Below are positions 1 through 8,235 of a stretch of 32,079 nt of DNA, piece by piece (within the stretch, counting starts at the first letter, position 1; each line of letters begins with the position of its first letter). The stretch comes from Phycisphaerales bacterium (GTDB lineage Bacteria > Planctomycetota > Phycisphaerae > Phycisphaerales > UBA1924). The stretch covers positions 1 to 32,079 of the forward strand of contig JAJDDA010000253.1 in assembly GCA_029260535.1 (NCBI GenBank), read 5' to 3'. The notes below the pieces were generated by a model. That model searched no databases and was not told the DNA's origin. It saw only the letters and a program-made list of their open reading frames with translations. A program made the translations under genes and the position numbers.

Positions 1-335
1 TTGGCCCGATCCAGATCCAACCGGCCAAACTCCCGCTTGGTGTAGTCCGTGACGGCGTCCCGTTCCGCCGCGAACTCCGCCTCGTGAGCCGCGCCGGTGA
101 ACTGTTCAAGCTCACCGACTGGAAGATCGACTGCGATTACGAGGGCCTCGAAATGAACCTTGAGGTCGCGAACGAGATGCCGGAAGAGGGCGTCGCGATC
201 CTCCGCTTGATCGTCACGGGGACCGGCCCTGCGAAGATCGGCAAGCTCGAAGGCAAGATCGTCCTGAGCACGGACCTGGACGAAGAGCGCGACATCAACG
301 TGCCGTTCCATTGCATCGTTCGGGCGGTGAAGTAA
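1..335 (+). CDS. DUF1573-family exported protein, C-terminal part (5' end outside window)
   Basis: The frame is open from base 3 and ends with TAA at 333-335, so this is the last ~110 residues of a longer protein. The visible part matches the C-terminal domain of the next gene almost position by position: both contain PAKLPLGVVRDGV, LVSR.GEL, VTGTGP..IGKLEG and end INVPFHCIVRAVK. The two are therefore tandem paralogues. A GTG at 84 could act as a start, but the homology continues upstream to the window edge, so 84 is internal. DUF1573-type proteins carry immunoglobulin-like beta domains and are usually exported; no enzymatic role is known to me. The gene probably belongs to the same operon as the next three, since only 33 bases separate it from the following ATG. 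Confidence 0.75.
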   Translation, partial: GPIQIQPAKLPLGVVRDGVPFRRELRLVSRAGELFKLTDWKIDCDYEGLEMNLEVANEMPEEGVAILRLIVTGTGPAKIGKLEGKIVLSTDLDEERDINVPFHCIVRAVK

Positions 336-368
336 GCAGCGGCCTGCCCTTCGAGGGCGACAGATCCA

Positions 369-1484
369 ATGTTCAAAGCAACCAACGCAATCGCGATTGT
401 CCTGGCGACGATCGCGATTGTTTCTTTTTGCAGTTGTTCGAAGCCGAGCAGTCCACAGGCGGCATCGACCGAACCGCCGGCAGAAGAACAGGTCGAAACC
501 GTCGCGGAGTTAACGGTTGATCCAGCCCCGGCTCCGAAGATTGTTTTTGATGAAACGTTTCACGACTTCGGTGTGATCGATGACACGAAAACTGTCCAGC
601 ATGACTTTGTGTTCTGGAATCGTGGCGATGCGACTCTGGTAATCAAAGGAATCCGAGCTTCTGGTACCGGCGCCTCGTATTTCGAGCCTTCGAAATACGA
701 GCCCGGCGAACGCGGCGTGATCCCGGTTGTTTTCACACCCAAGGGCCGCACCGGGCATCAAGCGAAGAGCATCCGCGTCGAGACCAACGATCCCAAGACT
801 CCGATCACCAACCTGCGGATCTCCAGCGATATTTTCTCTGTAGTCTCGCTCGACCCCAGGGTCTTCCGCTTTGAGCAGGTCGAAGCAGGCAGCAGCAAGA
901 CGATCAACGGCACGGTCCGCCTCCAGGGCGAAGACTTCGGAGTCACTGGGATCGAGGTTCTCGGCGATTACGTCTCAGGGAAGATCCTCGGGACCGAGGT
1001 GATCGATGTCGCTGACGAGACCGCGACATCAACCGAGATCAAGATCACGATCCACGACGACGCCCCGCTCGGTTGGATGGACAGCAAGGTCATCATCAGC
1101 ACAGACAATCCGAAACGGCCAACGTTTGAAGCCCCCATCTGGGCCGAGGTGCTGGGGCCGATCCATGTCCTGCCAGCCAAACTGCCGCTGGGTGTGGTCC
1201 GTGACGGCGTCCAGTTCAAGCGTCAACTCCTCCTGGTCAGCCGTACCGGCGAGCTTATCAACATCGTCGACTGGGTCATCGAGTGCAACATCGAAGACAT
1301 CGATATGCAGATCGTTCCCAACGTCCCTATCCCGGACGATGGGGCCGAGATCATCAGCCTGGTCGTCACCGGAACCGGTCCTGACATGATTGGGAAACTT
1401 GAGGGCAGGATCATCATTCAAACCACGGCAGACAAACGGCCGATCAATGTTCCGTTCCACTGCATCGTCAGGGCGGTAAAGTAG
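369..1484 (+). CDS. DUF1573-domain lipoprotein, complete paralogue of the preceding gene
   Basis: 371 residues. The N-terminus has a short hydrophobic stretch (about residues 7-20) followed by FCSCS, so C23 is a plausible though non-ideal lipidation site and the protein is probably envelope-anchored. A DUF1573 domain covers about residues 58-155: FHDFGVID opens it, the FWNRGDATLVI strand follows, and PGERG...VVFTPKGRTG and the VETNDP strand close it. The CGC-like motif often found after the NxGd strand in this family is replaced by SGTGAS. A second beta domain (about 155-265) includes ISTDNPKRP. The third (265-371) is the one shared with the upstream paralogue. No catalytic residues are evident; a structural or binding role in the envelope is inference. 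No strong ribosome-binding site precedes the ATG. Confidence 0.8.
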   Translation: MFKATNAIAIVLATIAIVSFCSCSKPSSPQAASTEPPAEEQVETVAELTVDPAPAPKIVFDETFHDFGVIDDTKTVQHDFVFWNRGDATLVIKGIRASGTGASYFEPSKYEPGERGVIPVVFTPKGRTGHQAKSIRVETNDPKTPITNLRISSDIFSVVSLDPRVFRFEQVEAGSSKTINGTVRLQGEDFGVTGIEVLGDYVSGKILGTEVIDVADETATSTEIKITIHDDAPLGWMDSKVIISTDNPKRPTFEAPIWAEVLGPIHVLPAKLPLGVVRDGVQFKRQLLLVSRTGELINIVDWVIECNIEDIDMQIVPNVPIPDDGAEIISLVVTGTGPDMIGKLEGRIIIQTTADKRPINVPFHCIVRAVK

Positions 1485-1498
1485 TCTGGCATTCACCT

Positions 1499-1990
1499 AT
1501 GAAAACACTCCTCGGAATCCTGATCATCGCAATCATCGGCCAGATCGCCGGCGCCATCGATGGGTCCGTCCGGTCGGTCCGCACCTCCGCGGCCCCAATC
1601 GCTGAACCAGTCGATGGTGATGACACCACGCAACAAGGCGAAACGCTCGGGTTCTACCTCGACGTGCCGCAGGCGCAGGCTCTCTACGAAGCCGGCGAGA
1701 CGGTCTTTGCCGACGCCCGCTCGATCGATCAATACGAAGAAGGGCACATCGCCGGCGCCGAGCATCTCGACCCGGACGCCTTCACGACCGGCGAGGACCC
1801 CGACTTTGTTTACATCTACCCGATGGATCAACGCATCGTGATCTACTGTCCGGGTGGTGAGTGCGACGCATCCGACCTTGTCGCGATTCGTCTGCAGGAT
1901 CTCGGCTACACCAGCGTGCACGTCCTCAAGCCGGGCTACCCCGGCTGGGTCGAAGCAGGCCTTCCCACGGAGGCCGGCAGCCATGAGTAA
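1499..1990 (+). CDS. Rhodanese-like sulfurtransferase, exported or membrane-anchored
   Basis: 163 residues. Residues 1-19 form a hydrophobic signal or anchor sequence (MKTLLGILIIAIIGQIAGA). A single rhodanese domain covers about residues 50-155: the FADARS..QYEEGHIAGAEHL region is the typical CH2A-like motif, and the active-site loop is C117-PGGEC-D, with catalytic C117 and a second cysteine at 122 in the same loop. Rhodanese domains move sulfane sulfur through a cysteine persulfide; the physiological acceptor here is unknown. The gene starts 14 bases after the DUF1573 gene and its stop overlaps the start of the MauE/DoxX-like gene by 8 bases, so the two are very likely co-translated. The signal sequence and the membrane partner suggest a periplasmic sulfur or thiol-redox function (inference). 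Confidence 0.85.
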   Translation: MKTLLGILIIAIIGQIAGAIDGSVRSVRTSAAPIAEPVDGDDTTQQGETLGFYLDVPQAQALYEAGETVFADARSIDQYEEGHIAGAEHLDPDAFTTGEDPDFVYIYPMDQRIVIYCPGGECDASDLVAIRLQDLGYTSVHVLKPGYPGWVEAGLPTEAGSHE

Positions 1991-2510
1991 CCCTGATACC
2001 ACGTGCGCAATCGATGGCGGCGGCTGCACCGGCTGCGTCATCGCCAAGGGCGTTGCGACGTTCGGCAGGTTCGCGCTCGGCGCCCTGTTTATCTTCAGCG
2101 GCTACATGAAGATCAACGACCCGCAGGCCTTCGCGTTCGCAATCAAGGGGTTCAAGCTCGTCGAGAACCACGAACTGATCAGTCAGGCGACGTTCTCGAT
2201 CCCGTGGACCGAGGTCCTCATCGGGGTCCTGGTCATGCTCGGGCTCTTCACGAAAGCCGCATCGGGCGCGATGTTCGCGATGCTCGCGGTCTTCACCGTC
2301 GCGGTGGGGACGGTCATCGCGCGTGACATCGACACGACCTGCGGCTGCTTCGGCAAGTTCCTCGGCTCCGAGATCGACGGATCAACCGTCATCCGCAACA
2401 CGGTGCTGCTCCTGCTGACCGGGTTGGTCTTCATTCACAATGGCGGCTTTGCGACGATCGACGCTGTTCGCGCCAGGCGGAACACGCCGCTCCCCGATCA
2501 GCCCGAGTGA
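1983..2510 (+). CDS. MauE/DoxX-like membrane protein
   Basis: 175 residues from the ATG at 1983, which overlaps the rhodanese stop. The same frame is open further upstream, but that part lies inside the rhodanese gene and looks like its shadow. About four transmembrane segments are visible: around FALGALFIFSGYMK, WTEVLIGVLVMLGLF, MFAMLAVFTVAVGTV and TVLLLLTGLVFI. The DTTCGCFGKFLG motif after the third helix is typical of MauE-like/DoxX proteins (methylamine utilisation MauE and related thiol-redox membrane proteins). The short N-terminus also has cysteines (CAIDGGGCTGC). The family is linked to disulfide or thiol chemistry, which fits the rhodanese neighbour, but the substrate is unknown. The 3' end overlaps the convergent LOG-family gene by 13 bases. 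Confidence 0.8.
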   Translation: MSNPDTTCAIDGGGCTGCVIAKGVATFGRFALGALFIFSGYMKINDPQAFAFAIKGFKLVENHELISQATFSIPWTEVLIGVLVMLGLFTKAASGAMFAMLAVFTVAVGTVIARDIDTTCGCFGKFLGSEIDGSTVIRNTVLLLLTGLVFIHNGGFATIDAVRARRNTPLPDQPE

Positions 2511-3310
2511 TTGTTCCGGAACCCGTTGAGCCCCTTCTCGAAGAAGATCTTCCAACGCGATCGCCGGACGCCCTTGCTCAAGCCGAAACTGTCCTTTGCT
2601 TCTGCGACAATCCACCGCACCGCCTCTTCCGGGTCGTCGGTGATGTGCAGCAATTCGAGGTCCTTCGGTGAGATCGTCTCTTCCGGGATCAGCGTCTCGT
2701 TGATGAACCCGATGATCGGCGCCCAGTAGTCCTTCCCGACGAAGATCACCGGGAACTGCTTGATGATCCCGGTCTGGATCAGCGTCAGCGTCTCGAAGAC
2801 CTCGTCGAGCGTCCCGAACCCCCCCGGCATCGCGACGAAGGCATACGAGTATTTCGTCATGATCACCTTGCGCACGAAGAAGTGCTTGAACGTGACGAAC
2901 CGATCGAGGTACGGGTTCTCCTGCTGCTCCACCGGGAGGATGATGTTGCACCCGATCGATGGGCCTTTCACATCGCGGGCGCCGCGGTTGGCGGCCTCCA
3001 TGATCCCGGGTCCCCCACCGGTCATCACGGTGAATCCGGCCTCGGATATCAGGCGTCCCAACTCGCGCGCCGTCTGGTAGTGCGGGTGGTCCTCGCCGAA
3101 GCGTGCGGAGCCGAACACCGTTACGCACGGTCCTACGAAGTGCAGCGATCGCAGGGCGCGGAGAAACTCGAACCCGATGCCGACGATCCGCCACAACTCC
3201 GATCGCCGGCTCGAAGGGCCGTGGAGGAAGCGCACGTCGTCCACCGTCCCCGGGTGCTTGCTCCAGAGATCCGACTGCGTCTTCGACGGTTGCTTGCCCT
3301 GATCATCCAT
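2498..3310 (-). CDS. LOG-family nucleotide 5'-monophosphate phosphoribohydrolase (TIGR00730-like)
   Basis: 270 residues. Both family signatures are present: GGGPGIMEAANRG at about 98-110 and PGGFGTLDE at 162-170, in a Rossmann-like fold. LOG proteins hydrolyse nucleoside 5'-monophosphates to base plus ribose 5-phosphate. Plant-type members release active cytokinin, and bacterial members include the purine/pyrimidine nucleosidase PpnN, so the substrate here cannot be fixed from sequence. An extension of about 55 residues precedes the Rossmann core, placing this among the longer LOG proteins. The gene begins 8 bases after the stop of the phosphohexomutase gene and is probably co-transcribed with it. 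The protein should be cytoplasmic. It converges on and slightly overlaps the MauE/DoxX-like gene. Confidence 0.88.
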   Translation of the reverse strand: MDDQGKQPSKTQSDLWSKHPGTVDDVRFLHGPSSRRSELWRIVGIGFEFLRALRSLHFVGPCVTVFGSARFGEDHPHYQTARELGRLISEAGFTVMTGGGPGIMEAANRGARDVKGPSIGCNIILPVEQQENPYLDRFVTFKHFFVRKVIMTKYSYAFVAMPGGFGTLDEVFETLTLIQTGIIKQFPVIFVGKDYWAPIIGFINETLIPEETISPKDLELLHITDDPEEAVRWIVAEAKDSFGLSKGVRRSRWKIFFEKGLNGFRNNHSG

Positions 3311-3318
3311 ACCAACAC

Positions 3319-4737
3319 TCAGTGCGCGACCTGCTGACCGAGCAGCGGCGCGATGGTATCGAGCATCTCGTCCAGCTTCGCCTGCGTCTTCGCTTCAAGG
3401 TTCAGCCGCAGCAGCGGTTCGGTGTTGCTCTTGCGGACGTTGCACCACCAGCCCTGATTCTCGAAGCAATCGACGGTGATCCCGTCGAGCTCGTCAATCT
3501 CGCCGAAGTCGATGTAGCGATCGACCAGCTCCTCCATCGCGGCGTCCTTGTCCTCGACCTCGAAGTTGATCTCGCCGGACTGGGGGTACCGCGCGATCGG
3601 CGCGATGCACCTGCTCATCGGTTTGCCCGCATCGGCGAGCGCCGTGAGCACGCACGCCATCGCGATCGCGCCGGAGTCCGCGTTGAAGTTGTCGCGGAAG
3701 TAGAAGTGCCCCGACAGCTCACCGCCGAAGACGGCGCCTTGCGCTTCGAGCTCGGCCTTCATGAAGACGTGCCCCACCCGGCCCTTGACCGGCTTGCCTC
3801 CCGCCTTGGTGATCTCTTCTTCGAGCGACTTGCTTGATCGCAGGTCGTAGACGATCGGTGAACCGGGGTTGCTCTTGAGGAACCACTGCGCCAGCCACGC
3901 GGTGAGGTGATCGCACCCGACGATGCCGCCCTTTTCATCCACCACCATGCAGCGGTCGGCGTCGCCGTCGAAGCAGATGCCGAGGTCGGCCTTCTCCTTG
4001 AGCACCTTCGCCTGCAGATCGGCGAGGTTTGCAGCGATCAGCGGGTTCGGCTCGTGCACGAACTCGTTCTTCGAATTGTCGAAGTAGAGCTCGACGATCT
4101 CGAGCCCCTCGATGTCGGCGCCTTTGGAGCCGAAGACCTTGGGGATCATCGTCCCGGCCATCGCGTTGGAGGCATCGACAACGATCTTCAGTTTCTTCCC
4201 GTTGAGCTTCAGGAACGAGCGCACGTGCTGGGTGTACGCGTCCCAGAGGTCACGCTTCTCGACGCGCCCCTTGTCGGCGACGTCCGCCTTGTGCTTGCGC
4301 GGGTCCGCCATCGCGGCGAACTTGCGGATCTCGTTGAGACCGGTCCCCGCGCCGACAGGTCTGGCGAGGCGTTTGGATATTTTGAACCCGTTGTACTGCG
4401 GCGGGTTGTGCGAGGCGGTCACCATCACACCGCCGGCGCAGTCGAGGTAGTTGATCGCGAAGTACACGAATGGTGTATCCACCATCCCCACATCGATGAC
4501 GTTGCCTCCCTGATCCGCGATGCCCTCTTGCAGTTCGGTCGACAAGGTCGGGCTCGATACCCGCATGTCGCGACCGACGACCAGCCGCTGCATCATCGGG
4601 GTCGTGTGCCCTGCGGTCTCCGCCTCGGCGAGGAGGAACCGGGACGAGCCGAAACCGATCTGCCACGCCATCCGGTCGGTCAGCGGATCGGGGTACACCC
4701 CGCGAACGTCGTACGCCTTGAACACATTCCCGAGCAT
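3319..4737 (-). CDS. Phosphomannomutase/phosphoglucomutase
   Basis: 472 residues, a full-length alpha-D-phosphohexomutase. All four signature loops are present: the phosphoserine loop TASHNPPQYNG with S109, the Mg-binding loop DGDADR at 257-262, the sugar-recognition loop GELSGH, and the phosphate-binding loop RKSNTEPLLR near the C-terminus. The architecture is closest to the AlgC/ManB type, which interconverts the 1- and 6-phosphates of mannose or glucose for GDP-mannose, LPS or exopolysaccharide precursors. The preference between mannose and glucose cannot be read from sequence. AAAGGA lies about 10 bases before the ATG and is a usable ribosome-binding site. The gene is followed closely by the LOG gene and separated by 105 bases from the helicase upstream. 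Confidence 0.92.
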   Translation of the reverse strand: MLGNVFKAYDVRGVYPDPLTDRMAWQIGFGSSRFLLAEAETAGHTTPMMQRLVVGRDMRVSSPTLSTELQEGIADQGGNVIDVGMVDTPFVYFAINYLDCAGGVMVTASHNPPQYNGFKISKRLARPVGAGTGLNEIRKFAAMADPRKHKADVADKGRVEKRDLWDAYTQHVRSFLKLNGKKLKIVVDASNAMAGTMIPKVFGSKGADIEGLEIVELYFDNSKNEFVHEPNPLIAANLADLQAKVLKEKADLGICFDGDADRCMVVDEKGGIVGCDHLTAWLAQWFLKSNPGSPIVYDLRSSKSLEEEITKAGGKPVKGRVGHVFMKAELEAQGAVFGGELSGHFYFRDNFNADSGAIAMACVLTALADAGKPMSRCIAPIARYPQSGEINFEVEDKDAAMEELVDRYIDFGEIDELDGITVDCFENQGWWCNVRKSNTEPLLRLNLEAKTQAKLDEMLDTIAPLLGQQVAH

Positions 4738-4842
4738 GAGGTTGGGATCCTTTGCGCTAAAGATTCAAAGAGGGATTCGGAGCCAAAGAATCGGCAAACC
4801 GACCCGTTCAGCAGCAACCATAACGCGATCCGGGGATATCTG

Positions 4843-6876
4843 TCAGGTCCCCGATTGACCGCTCATCGGCTCTGGTACGACCGGGGTCCCCTCCGGGATC
4901 GCCTTCAGGAAGGACTTCCCGTACCCCTTGGTCGCGATCCGGGGGTCCAGCACAACGACCCGGCCCTCGTCGGTCGCGCTGCGGATCAGTCGCCCGAACC
5001 CCTGCCGGAACCGGATAATCGCCCTCGGAAGGGAATCATCGCGGAAGGGGTCCTTCCCGTGCTCCTTGAGCATCTCGTGCCGAGCCTCGGTAATCGGTTT
5101 GCCGGGCGGCTCGAAGGGGAGCCTCGTGATGATGACGTTCCGCAGGGCGGGGCCCTTGACGTCCACCCCCTGCCAGAAACTCGCCGTCCCGAAGAGCGCC
5201 GCGTTGCCGTCCTCGCGGAACCGCGACAGGAGCGAGGACCGGGAGCCGTCCTGCCCCTGCACGAGCGTCGTGATCGAAGCGGCTCGGAGGTCTTCGCGGG
5301 TCCGGTTCACGATCGCCTGCATCGTTGAGTAGCTCGTGCACAGCACGAAGACCCCGCCTTTGGTCGCGAGGATGTGCTTGCTCACCCTTTCAGCGAGCGC
5401 ATCGGAATAATCCGCCGACCGGGGGTCGGGCATTGTCGCATCGACGTGCAGCGTCACCTGATCCGCGTAATGGAAGGGGCTGCCCAGCGTGAGCGTCTCG
5501 ACGGCCTCGTCTTCGGTGTCGATCCCGAGCCTTGAGGCGAGGTGGTCGTATTTGCCGCTGTTGGTTGCGAGCGTCGCCGAGGTCAGGATGATTGATTTTT
5601 CGGTGGCGAAGAGTTTTTCGTTGAGCAGATCCCCGACCTCGACCGGTGAGCAGGCGAAGGTCACCCGCGTTGTCGCTCCGCCTCGGGAACCCTGGCGGCG
5701 CTGCAACTCGATCCAGTAGGCGCAGCTCGGGAGCTTCTGATCGATCAGCGTTTTCGCCTCTTCTGCGATCGCGTTCGCACGCATCGAATACCCGGTCAGC
5801 TCGTATCGGTCTTCCTCGCGGAGGACCCTCGCACCGACCCGCTTGAGCGCGATGCCTAATGCGGTGAAGACCTCGGTCATGCTGTTCTCGATGATCCCGG
5901 CATCGGAGATACGGACCGTCTGCGCGATACCGCCGCGCTTGATCGCGTAATCAGCGAGATCCCCGAAGAACTTGCGCGTCGCGTCCGTCGCGACCAGCAC
6001 ACCCCGCACAGCGTTGTGCAACGTGTCATCCGCGGCGTCCTCGTTGAGCGCCACGTGCGCCAGGAACCCGGCTCCTGTACGTTCGTGGTGGAGTTGGCCG
6101 AGCAGTCGCATTACGCGTGTTTCAGCGAGCGAAACGCCGAAGTGGTCCGTCGCGACATCCTCGACGCCGTGCGCTTCATCGAGGATGACATGGTCGTACG
6201 GAGGCAGGAACCCGACGCCGTTCGCTCGCAACGCGAGATCGCTGAAGAAGAGCGCGTGGTTGCAGATCAGCAGATCGGCGTTCTCCATCCGGCGCCTGGC
6301 GCTCTGGAAGAAGCACTTGTCGTACGTCCCGCACTTGCGTCCCATGCAGTTGCCCGAGTCCGACCGGACGTGGTCCCACACCGCCATCCGATCGAGTTGC
6401 GGGAGCGTCGCGAGCGATCCGTCATCGGTCTGGTAGGCCCAATCCTCGATCGTGTGGAGGCTCGTTCGGCTCGGTCCATCAGCGAGCAGCCGCTCCTGCC
6501 GTTTCGAGGCGAGCATCAGGCGGCGAACGGAGACGTAGTTCCCGCGCCCCTTCACCAACACCGCGGAAAACTCGTCCGGCATCGCGGCGCGCAAAAGCGG
6601 GATGTCCTTTTCGAGCAACTGCTCCTGCAGCGCGATCGTGTTGGTCGCGATGACGACGCGCTCGCCGGCCTGTGATGCCCGACGGATCGCCGGGATCAGG
6701 TACGCGTACGACTTGCCCACACCGGTCCCGGCTTCGACGAGCAGCGTGCCCTTGTTGTTGATCGTGCGCTCGACCGCGTCGACCATCTCCGCCTGCTGCG
6801 GGCGCCGTTCGTACCCCTCACCGAGTCGCCTGGCGATCGGTCCATCGACATCCAGAAGGCTGCTCAGCGCGCTCAT
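4843..6876 (-). CDS. dinG: DinG/YoaA-type ATP-dependent superfamily 2 helicase
   Basis: 677 residues. Walker A is EAGTGVGKS (49-56) and the DEAH box is ILDEAHGVED (about 231-240). C-terminal helicase motifs include TSATLA, SFWQGVDVKG and RFRQGFGRLIR. This is the XPD/DinG family of 5'-3' DNA helicases, which act in repair of structured or damaged DNA. Three cysteines of the Fe-S cluster are present, C177, C182 and C188, with the 5- and 6-residue spacing seen in E. coli DinG (C194, C199, C205). The first expected cysteine, in the KGRxNYxC motif, is serine here (KGRGNYVS, S116). No exonuclease domain is fused. The ATG overlaps the rsmG stop as ATGA, so translation is probably coupled. The assignment to DinG/YoaA rather than a more specific subfamily is moderate. 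Confidence 0.9.
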   Translation of the reverse strand: MSALSSLLDVDGPIARRLGEGYERRPQQAEMVDAVERTINNKGTLLVEAGTGVGKSYAYLIPAIRRASQAGERVVIATNTIALQEQLLEKDIPLLRAAMPDEFSAVLVKGRGNYVSVRRLMLASKRQERLLADGPSRTSLHTIEDWAYQTDDGSLATLPQLDRMAVWDHVRSDSGNCMGRKCGTYDKCFFQSARRRMENADLLICNHALFFSDLALRANGVGFLPPYDHVILDEAHGVEDVATDHFGVSLAETRVMRLLGQLHHERTGAGFLAHVALNEDAADDTLHNAVRGVLVATDATRKFFGDLADYAIKRGGIAQTVRISDAGIIENSMTEVFTALGIALKRVGARVLREEDRYELTGYSMRANAIAEEAKTLIDQKLPSCAYWIELQRRQGSRGGATTRVTFACSPVEVGDLLNEKLFATEKSIILTSATLATNSGKYDHLASRLGIDTEDEAVETLTLGSPFHYADQVTLHVDATMPDPRSADYSDALAERVSKHILATKGGVFVLCTSYSTMQAIVNRTREDLRAASITTLVQGQDGSRSSLLSRFREDGNAALFGTASFWQGVDVKGPALRNVIITRLPFEPPGKPITEARHEMLKEHGKDPFRDDSLPRAIIRFRQGFGRLIRSATDEGRVVVLDPRIATKGYGKSFLKAIPEGTPVVPEPMSGQSGT

Positions 6877-7640
6877 TTACTCGGTCCTGATGAGACCCCC
6901 AACGGCGACCGCTTGGGTTCGCCGGGACGACGCGGGTACATGCCTGGCGTCGGCCTGCGCTTTTCGAGGACCACGATCCGCCCTGTCGGCGTCTGCTCTG
7001 TCCCGGCGTGCGTCGCGCAGAGCATGTGCAGGCACTGCTTCGCCTCTTCGAGTTCTTCTTCGGCGCGCTCACCCTTGATCAGCGCGACGAGCCCCCCCAC
7101 GTTCGCCAGCGGCACGGTCAACTCCGCCGCGACCGCGACCCGGCCCAGCGCGCGCGCCGTGACCAGATTGAATTGATCCCGGAGCGGGCCGTTCTTCGCG
7201 CCGAGCGTCTCGGCGCGATCGCCGACCACCTCGACGTTCTCGAGCCCCAGCGCCGTGACGGTTTCACGGAGGAAATCCGCCTTCTTCCCGGTCGCCTCGA
7301 TGCACGTAAACCTGAGCCTCGGCTCGACGATCGCCAGCGGCAGCACCGGCGTGCCCCCACCGGAGCCCACATCGCCGACCCTCGCGCCGTCGAGAAGCTC
7401 GGCGCACAGCGGGAGCAGCGTCAGCGAATCGAGGATGTGCCGCATCCAGCACTCGTCCGGGTCCTTGATGCCGGTCAGGTTGGTCGTCTTGTTGCGTTCG
7501 AGCAGCAGCGCGAGGTACAGCCCCAGACGTTCGACGTCGCCCGGATCGAACTCGATACCGAGGGCGGCCGTGGCTTCGAGAAACTCCGGCGTCGGCGTGA
7601 GCGGGGCGATCGATGGGTCTGCATTGCTGGTGGTGTCCAT
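6873..7640 (-). CDS. rsmG: 16S rRNA (guanine527-N7)-methyltransferase RsmG
   Basis: 255 residues from the ATG at 7640. An in-frame ATG nine codons upstream (7667) is possible, but the downstream start has AAGG eight bases before it and gives the expected protein length. Family hallmarks are LLERNKTTNLTGI, then W..RHILDSL, the SAM-binding loop GDVGSGGGTPVLPLA, and the acidic strand FTCIEATGKKADFL. RsmG methylates G527 in the 530 loop of 16S rRNA; loss gives low-level streptomycin resistance in other bacteria. The C-terminal tail of about 20 residues is rich in R, P and S. The stop overlaps the helicase ATG. In most bacteria rsmG sits near gidA/parAB, which are not seen here. Confidence 0.92.
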   Translation of the reverse strand: MDTTSNADPSIAPLTPTPEFLEATAALGIEFDPGDVERLGLYLALLLERNKTTNLTGIKDPDECWMRHILDSLTLLPLCAELLDGARVGDVGSGGGTPVLPLAIVEPRLRFTCIEATGKKADFLRETVTALGLENVEVVGDRAETLGAKNGPLRDQFNLVTARALGRVAVAAELTVPLANVGGLVALIKGERAEEELEEAKQCLHMLCATHAGTEQTPTGRIVVLEKRRPTPGMYPRRPGEPKRSPLGVSSGPSK

Positions 7641-7684
7641 TGGTTGATACCTTAGCCACTCACCCATCTTCCGAGGATTCCGCG

Positions 7685-8218
7685 ATGCAATTTTCCGCCC
7701 TGATCAGCCTGATCCCTGCCGTCCTCGTGCTCGCCGTGTCGGGCTGCCAGCATGCCGATGGCCACATCGCGCTTAGCAGGCAGCCCCAATCGACTGCTCT
7801 GAGCGAGATCAACGCCGTTCTCGACAGCTTCCACGACGCCGCGGCGGTCGCCGATCTGGATCGATACTTCGGGCATCTCACCGAGGACGCGGTCTTTCTG
7901 GGGAGCGACGCTACCGAGCGATGGCCACGAGAAGCGTTCAGGGCCTTCGCCGAGCCGTACTTTCAGGGCGAGACCGCGTGGGCGTACACCCCGAGGGATC
8001 GCTCGGTCTCGCTCAGCGACAACGGCAGGACCGCGTGGTTCGATGAAACCGCAGTCAACGACAAGTACGGCGCCCTGCGGGGGTCCGGGGTTCTCGTCTT
8101 TGAGGGTGACAGGGTCTGGCGGATCGCGCAGTACAACCTGGTTTTTACGGTGCCCAACGGGATCGCCGGTGAGGTGGTTGAGATGATCAAGTCGAGTTCG
8201 GACGACGCGGAGCGTTAG
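7685..8218 (+). CDS. Lipoprotein with SnoaL/NTF2-like (DUF4440-type) domain
   Basis: 177 residues from the ATG at 7685. The frame is open further upstream, but that part runs into the divergent rsmG start and looks non-coding. The signal peptide ends in a clear lipobox, VSGC, with C21 as the lipidated cysteine. The mature part fits the cone-shaped NTF2/SnoaL fold: an N-terminal helix INAVLDSFHDAAAVADLDRY, LTEDAVFLGSDATERW, and paired strands around TAWFDETAVN and RIAQYNLVFTVP. The family is often annotated as SnoaL-like or nuclear transport factor 2-like, with no fixed reaction; many members are calculated to bind small hydrophobic ligands. It is divergent from rsmG (44 bases between the starts) and convergent with the next lipoprotein gene. 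Confidence 0.8.
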   Translation: MQFSALISLIPAVLVLAVSGCQHADGHIALSRQPQSTALSEINAVLDSFHDAAAVADLDRYFGHLTEDAVFLGSDATERWPREAFRAFAEPYFQGETAWAYTPRDRSVSLSDNGRTAWFDETAVNDKYGALRGSGVLVFEGDRVWRIAQYNLVFTVPNGIAGEVVEMIKSSSDDAER

Positions 8219-8235
8219 ACGTTGGTAGTCATTCT

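Noticed and set aside
3907-5328. A 473-codon plus-strand frame across the phosphomutase and helicase genes
   Set aside because: It runs antisense to two well-supported genes and through their intergenic gap, with no recognisable domain.
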